A stretch of DNA of 8,756 nucleotides, taken from Chitinophagaceae bacterium (lineage in GTDB: Bacteria > Bacteroidota > Bacteroidia > Chitinophagales > Chitinophagaceae). The position numbers and the translations under genes are program-made. The DNA is taken from positions 1 to 8,756 of the forward strand of contig JAICHT010000140.1 in the NCBI GenBank assembly GCA_025924755.1. The letters are read 5' to 3'. Every line of letters starts with the position of its first letter. Position 1 is the first letter of the stretch. This document shows positions 7,072 through 8,756 of the stretch, piece after piece. The notes under the pieces were generated by a model. It was not told the origin of the DNA, searched no databases, and saw only the letters and a program-made list of their open reading frames with translations.

Positions 7072-7830
7072 ATGGAGCAAGATTTAGCAGGTAAAGTAGC
7101 TATTATAACCGGTGGTGCCTCAGGTATTGGTAAAGCCACTGCCTTATTGTTTGCTGCTCATGGAGCTAAAGTGGTGGTATCAGACATTCATGAACAGGCA
7201 GGAGACGAGGTAATACAACAAATAAAACAAACAGGAGGTGAAGCTGTTTTTATAAAAGCTGATGTAAGCAAGGCAGAAGACTGTGAACAACTAGTAAGCA
7301 AAGCCATAGAAACATTTGGCAGGGTAGATATTGCTTTTAACAATGCCGGTATTGGAGGAGAAGCCAATCCTATTGCAGATATGAGCATAGAAGGGTGGAA
7401 TAAGATTATAGCCGTTAACTTAAGCAGTGTGTTTTATTGCATGAAATATCAGCTACAGCAGATGGTAAAACAAGGCAGCGGCGCCATTGTAAATAATTCT
7501 TCCATATTAGGCAGTGTAGGCTTTGCCAATTCAGCAGGATATGTTGCTGCTAAGCACGGGTTGCTGGGGCTGACAAAAAATGCAGCTATTGAATATTCAG
7601 CCAAAGGCATTCGGGTAAATGTAATAGGTCCGGCTTTTATCAATACGCCACTTTTAACAGAAGCTGGTATAGATGATACGGTAAAAAAGGCTTTGGTGCA
7701 GTTACATCCTATTGGAAGATTAGGGGAATCAAAGGAAGTGGCTGAACTGGTACTATGGCTAAGCTCGGATAAAGCATCCTTTGTCACCGGCAGTTACTAT
7801 GCTGTTGATGGTGGCTATTTGGCACAGTAG
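7072..7830 (+). CDS. Short-chain dehydrogenase/reductase (classical SDR), likely NAD-linked
   Basis: This 252-residue cytoplasmic oxidoreductase has the full classical SDR set. The dinucleotide loop TGGASGIG is at 13-20, D38 at the end of the second strand predicts preference for NAD(H) over NADP(H), and NNAG lies at 90-93. The catalytic tetrad is N116, S144, Y157 and K161 with normal spacing (Y-x3-K). The segment after strand six is IGPAFINTP (185-193), and the end DGGYLAQ is typical. The family spans alcohol, sugar, steroid and acyl substrates, and sequence alone does not give the substrate; automated names such as glucose 1-dehydrogenase would be unsafe. A 122-bp gap separates it from the gene before it, so it may have its own promoter, though none was recognised. 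The HdeD-like gene follows 32 bp later. Confidence 0.95.
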   Translation: MEQDLAGKVAIITGGASGIGKATALLFAAHGAKVVVSDIHEQAGDEVIQQIKQTGGEAVFIKADVSKAEDCEQLVSKAIETFGRVDIAFNNAGIGGEANPIADMSIEGWNKIIAVNLSSVFYCMKYQLQQMVKQGSGAIVNNSSILGSVGFANSAGYVAAKHGLLGLTKNAAIEYSAKGIRVNVIGPAFINTPLLTEAGIDDTVKKALVQLHPIGRLGESKEVAELVLWLSSDKASFVTGSYYAVDGGYLAQ

Positions 7831-7862
7831 CGTACCACTAAACTACTCCGCAAAATTATTAA

Positions 7863-8414
7863 ATGATGAAAACGCTTTCTACCTGGAAATGGCTCGTTTT
7901 TGTGGGTACAGCATTAATTATTGGTGGCATCTTCTGCTTGCTTAATCCTTTTTACAGTTATATGAAACTTGTAGGATATTCCGGGATCCTGTTTTTGATA
8001 AATGGTATTTTTCTACTTTTTGTTTCAGCTACCGCTTATATAAGCAACATTGAAAGAAATTGGATGTGGACAGAAAGCGTGCTGCATTTCGTCTTTGGCT
8101 GCTTTTTACTTTTGAATCCTTTATTTACTTTTTTTATTTACTCTTACGTTATTGCCATATGGGTAATTCTACTGGGCAGCATTAAAATAATAGCAGCACT
8201 CAGTCTTAGGAGTAAATTGACAGGATGGCAAAGTGTTTTGCTTATAGGTGCAGGTTTGATGGTTTTTGGGTTAATCATACTCTTTCATAAGCTGGAGAAA
8301 GCTCAGAACCTAACAGATCTTATTGGACTATTTGGATTGATGATGGGAGTGCTTTATTTGATAGATGCCATTCGATATAGAAAATGGAAAGAAACACTGG
8401 ATATGATGTTATAG
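7863..8414 (+). CDS. HdeD/DUF308-like six-helix membrane protein
   Basis: This 183-residue inner-membrane protein has about six hydrophobic helices: near 9-27, 34-57, 70-90, 92-113, 121-141 and 151-170. It is built as three repeated helix pairs with a 57-residue period: G22, G79 and G136 line up, and the first two repeats carry LLNP (26-29 and 83-86), which is lost in the third (H142, K143). This pattern and size match the HdeD/DUF308 family, named for an Escherichia coli acid-resistance membrane protein whose exact activity is not settled. Its place after an SDR and downstream of usp genes agrees with a stress role, by inference. Two ATG codons stand side by side at 7863 and 7866; either could start it. 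A hairpin terminator lies just past the stop. Confidence 0.85.
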   Translation: MMKTLSTWKWLVFVGTALIIGGIFCLLNPFYSYMKLVGYSGILFLINGIFLLFVSATAYISNIERNWMWTESVLHFVFGCFLLLNPLFTFFIYSYVIAIWVILLGSIKIIAALSLRSKLTGWQSVLLIGAGLMVFGLIILFHKLEKAQNLTDLIGLFGLMMGVLYLIDAIRYRKWKETLDMML

Positions 8415-8419
8415 AATAT

Positions 8420-8458
8420 AAGAGCCAGGTGGCTGATGATGCGCTAAATGGCTCTTTT
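8420..8458 (+). terminator. Rho-independent-type hairpin after the HdeD-like gene
   Basis: AAGAGCCA (8420-8427) pairs perfectly with TGGCTCTT (8449-8456) around a 21-base loop, and TTTT ends the right arm (8455-8458). It begins 5 bp after the stop codon. The long loop and short T-run make it a moderate terminator. It probably ends the transcript carrying the SDR and HdeD-like genes. Confidence 0.65.
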
Positions 8459-8545
8459 AGTAGCATTATATAAACCCCTTATATCAATTGACACGAATCA
8501 ACAGCGCTGGTGATGAATGTCATATAATTCCTTTGATAAGGCCAG

Positions 8546-8553
8546 TAGTTTTG
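8546..8553 (+). promoter_or_regulatory. Candidate -7 promoter element TAGTTTTG
   Basis: TAGTTTTG fits the Bacteroidota primary-sigma -7 consensus TAnnTTTG exactly and lies 14 bp before the ATG at 8568, which would give a very short leader. A TTTG at 8532-8535 is only 10 bp upstream, too close for a normal -33 element, and no TTG stands at the usual distance. It is a plausible but incomplete promoter for the last gene. Confidence 0.35.
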
Positions 8554-8567
8554 TATAAAATTTTTCT

Positions 8568-8756
8568 ATGATACCTAACCTCTATACTAAAAATAAAATT
8601 GCAGACAGTCCGCTCAGGATGCTCCCAAATGTATTTATTACAATGCCATTTGAGCCATTGATAACGCCTAAATCTTCACTGGAGACAAAGTTAAAAAAGG
8701 TTCTGTATAATGTTGAAAGGGAACTTTATACTTCTTTTCCTGAAACGATTGCGGAT
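8568..8756 (+). CDS. Start of an unrecognised gene cut by the window end (possibly release-factor-like)
   Basis: An open frame starts at ATG 8568 and runs without a stop for 63 codons to the window edge. The peptide opens MIPNLYTKNK and continues with a strand-like segment NVFITMPFEP (21-30) and a charged helix at about 38-55 (LETKLKKVLYNVERELY). From memory, this pattern recalls N-termini of Bacteroidota proteins of the bacterial archaeo-eukaryotic release-factor-like group (baeRF, related to the ribosome hibernation factor Balon), but 63 residues are too few to be sure. A -7-like box precedes it. Its codon use and composition resemble the rest of the window. If the family guess is wrong, it is simply an unassigned partial gene; that it is coding is more secure than its function. 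Confidence 0.6.
   Translation, partial: MIPNLYTKNKIADSPLRMLPNVFITMPFEPLITPKSSLETKLKKVLYNVERELYTSFPETIAD

Noticed and set aside
7449..7787. Minus-strand open frame of 112 codons inside the SDR gene
   Set aside because: It is antisense to the SDR catalytic region, Ser/Pro/Thr-rich in the way that antisense frames often are, and has no separate start context or spacing.
8468..8484. Inverted repeat ATATAA/TTATAT around ACCCC after the terminator
   Set aside because: Only six A/T pairs and no T-run; too weak to call a terminator or operator.
1..8756. Search for mobile elements, CRISPR, tRNA, toxin-antitoxin or defence systems
   Set aside because: No transposase, integrase, spaced direct repeats, tRNA-like fold, or nuclease/toxin motif was seen; all large frames have ordinary metabolic, transport or stress assignments.

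Overview
The window looks like a chromosomal stretch from a member of the Bacteroidota, probably close to the Chitinophagaceae. The grounds are AT-leaning base use, starts preceded by A/T-rich sequence instead of Shine-Dalgarno boxes, one good TAnnTTTG (-7) promoter element, and protein families that recall this phylum (tandem-domain universal stress proteins, a lipoprotein-type adaptor beside an FtsX-like permease). The placement is inferred from these traits and not from a database match. No RNA gene, insertion sequence, CRISPR array or phage gene was seen.

Layout: (1) positions 1-417, the 3' part of a small DoxX-like membrane protein on the + strand, cut by the window edge; (2) 418-621, a convergent spacer with an 18-bp perfect AT palindrome; (3) 622-3666, a tightly packed minus-strand operon read as lipoprotein membrane-fusion protein, FtsX-type permease, then ATPase, which is a complete MacAB/DevBCA-like tripartite exporter of unknown substrate; (4) 3667-3959, a divergent control region with stacked inverted repeats; (5) 3960-6949, a plus-strand run of three tandem-domain universal stress proteins followed by a 134-residue protein of unknown function; (6) 7072-8414, a short-chain dehydrogenase/reductase and an HdeD-like six-helix membrane protein, closed by a hairpin terminator at about 8420-8458; (7) 8568-8756, the first 63 codons of a further gene that runs off the window.

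The plus-strand genes together look like a stress or stationary-phase module: six Usp domains in three proteins, an HdeD-type membrane protein, an oxidoreductase, and possibly a ribosome-associated release-factor-like protein at the right edge. The exporter is transcribed divergently from the shared 293-bp spacer and could be co-regulated with them. Nothing here is clearly a new defence or mobile system. The most open questions are the 134-residue protein with an apparent internal duplication, the unusual shared change in the Usp nucleotide-binding motif, and the repeated GGCATCTTAT-containing palindromes in the two spacers that flank the first usp gene.
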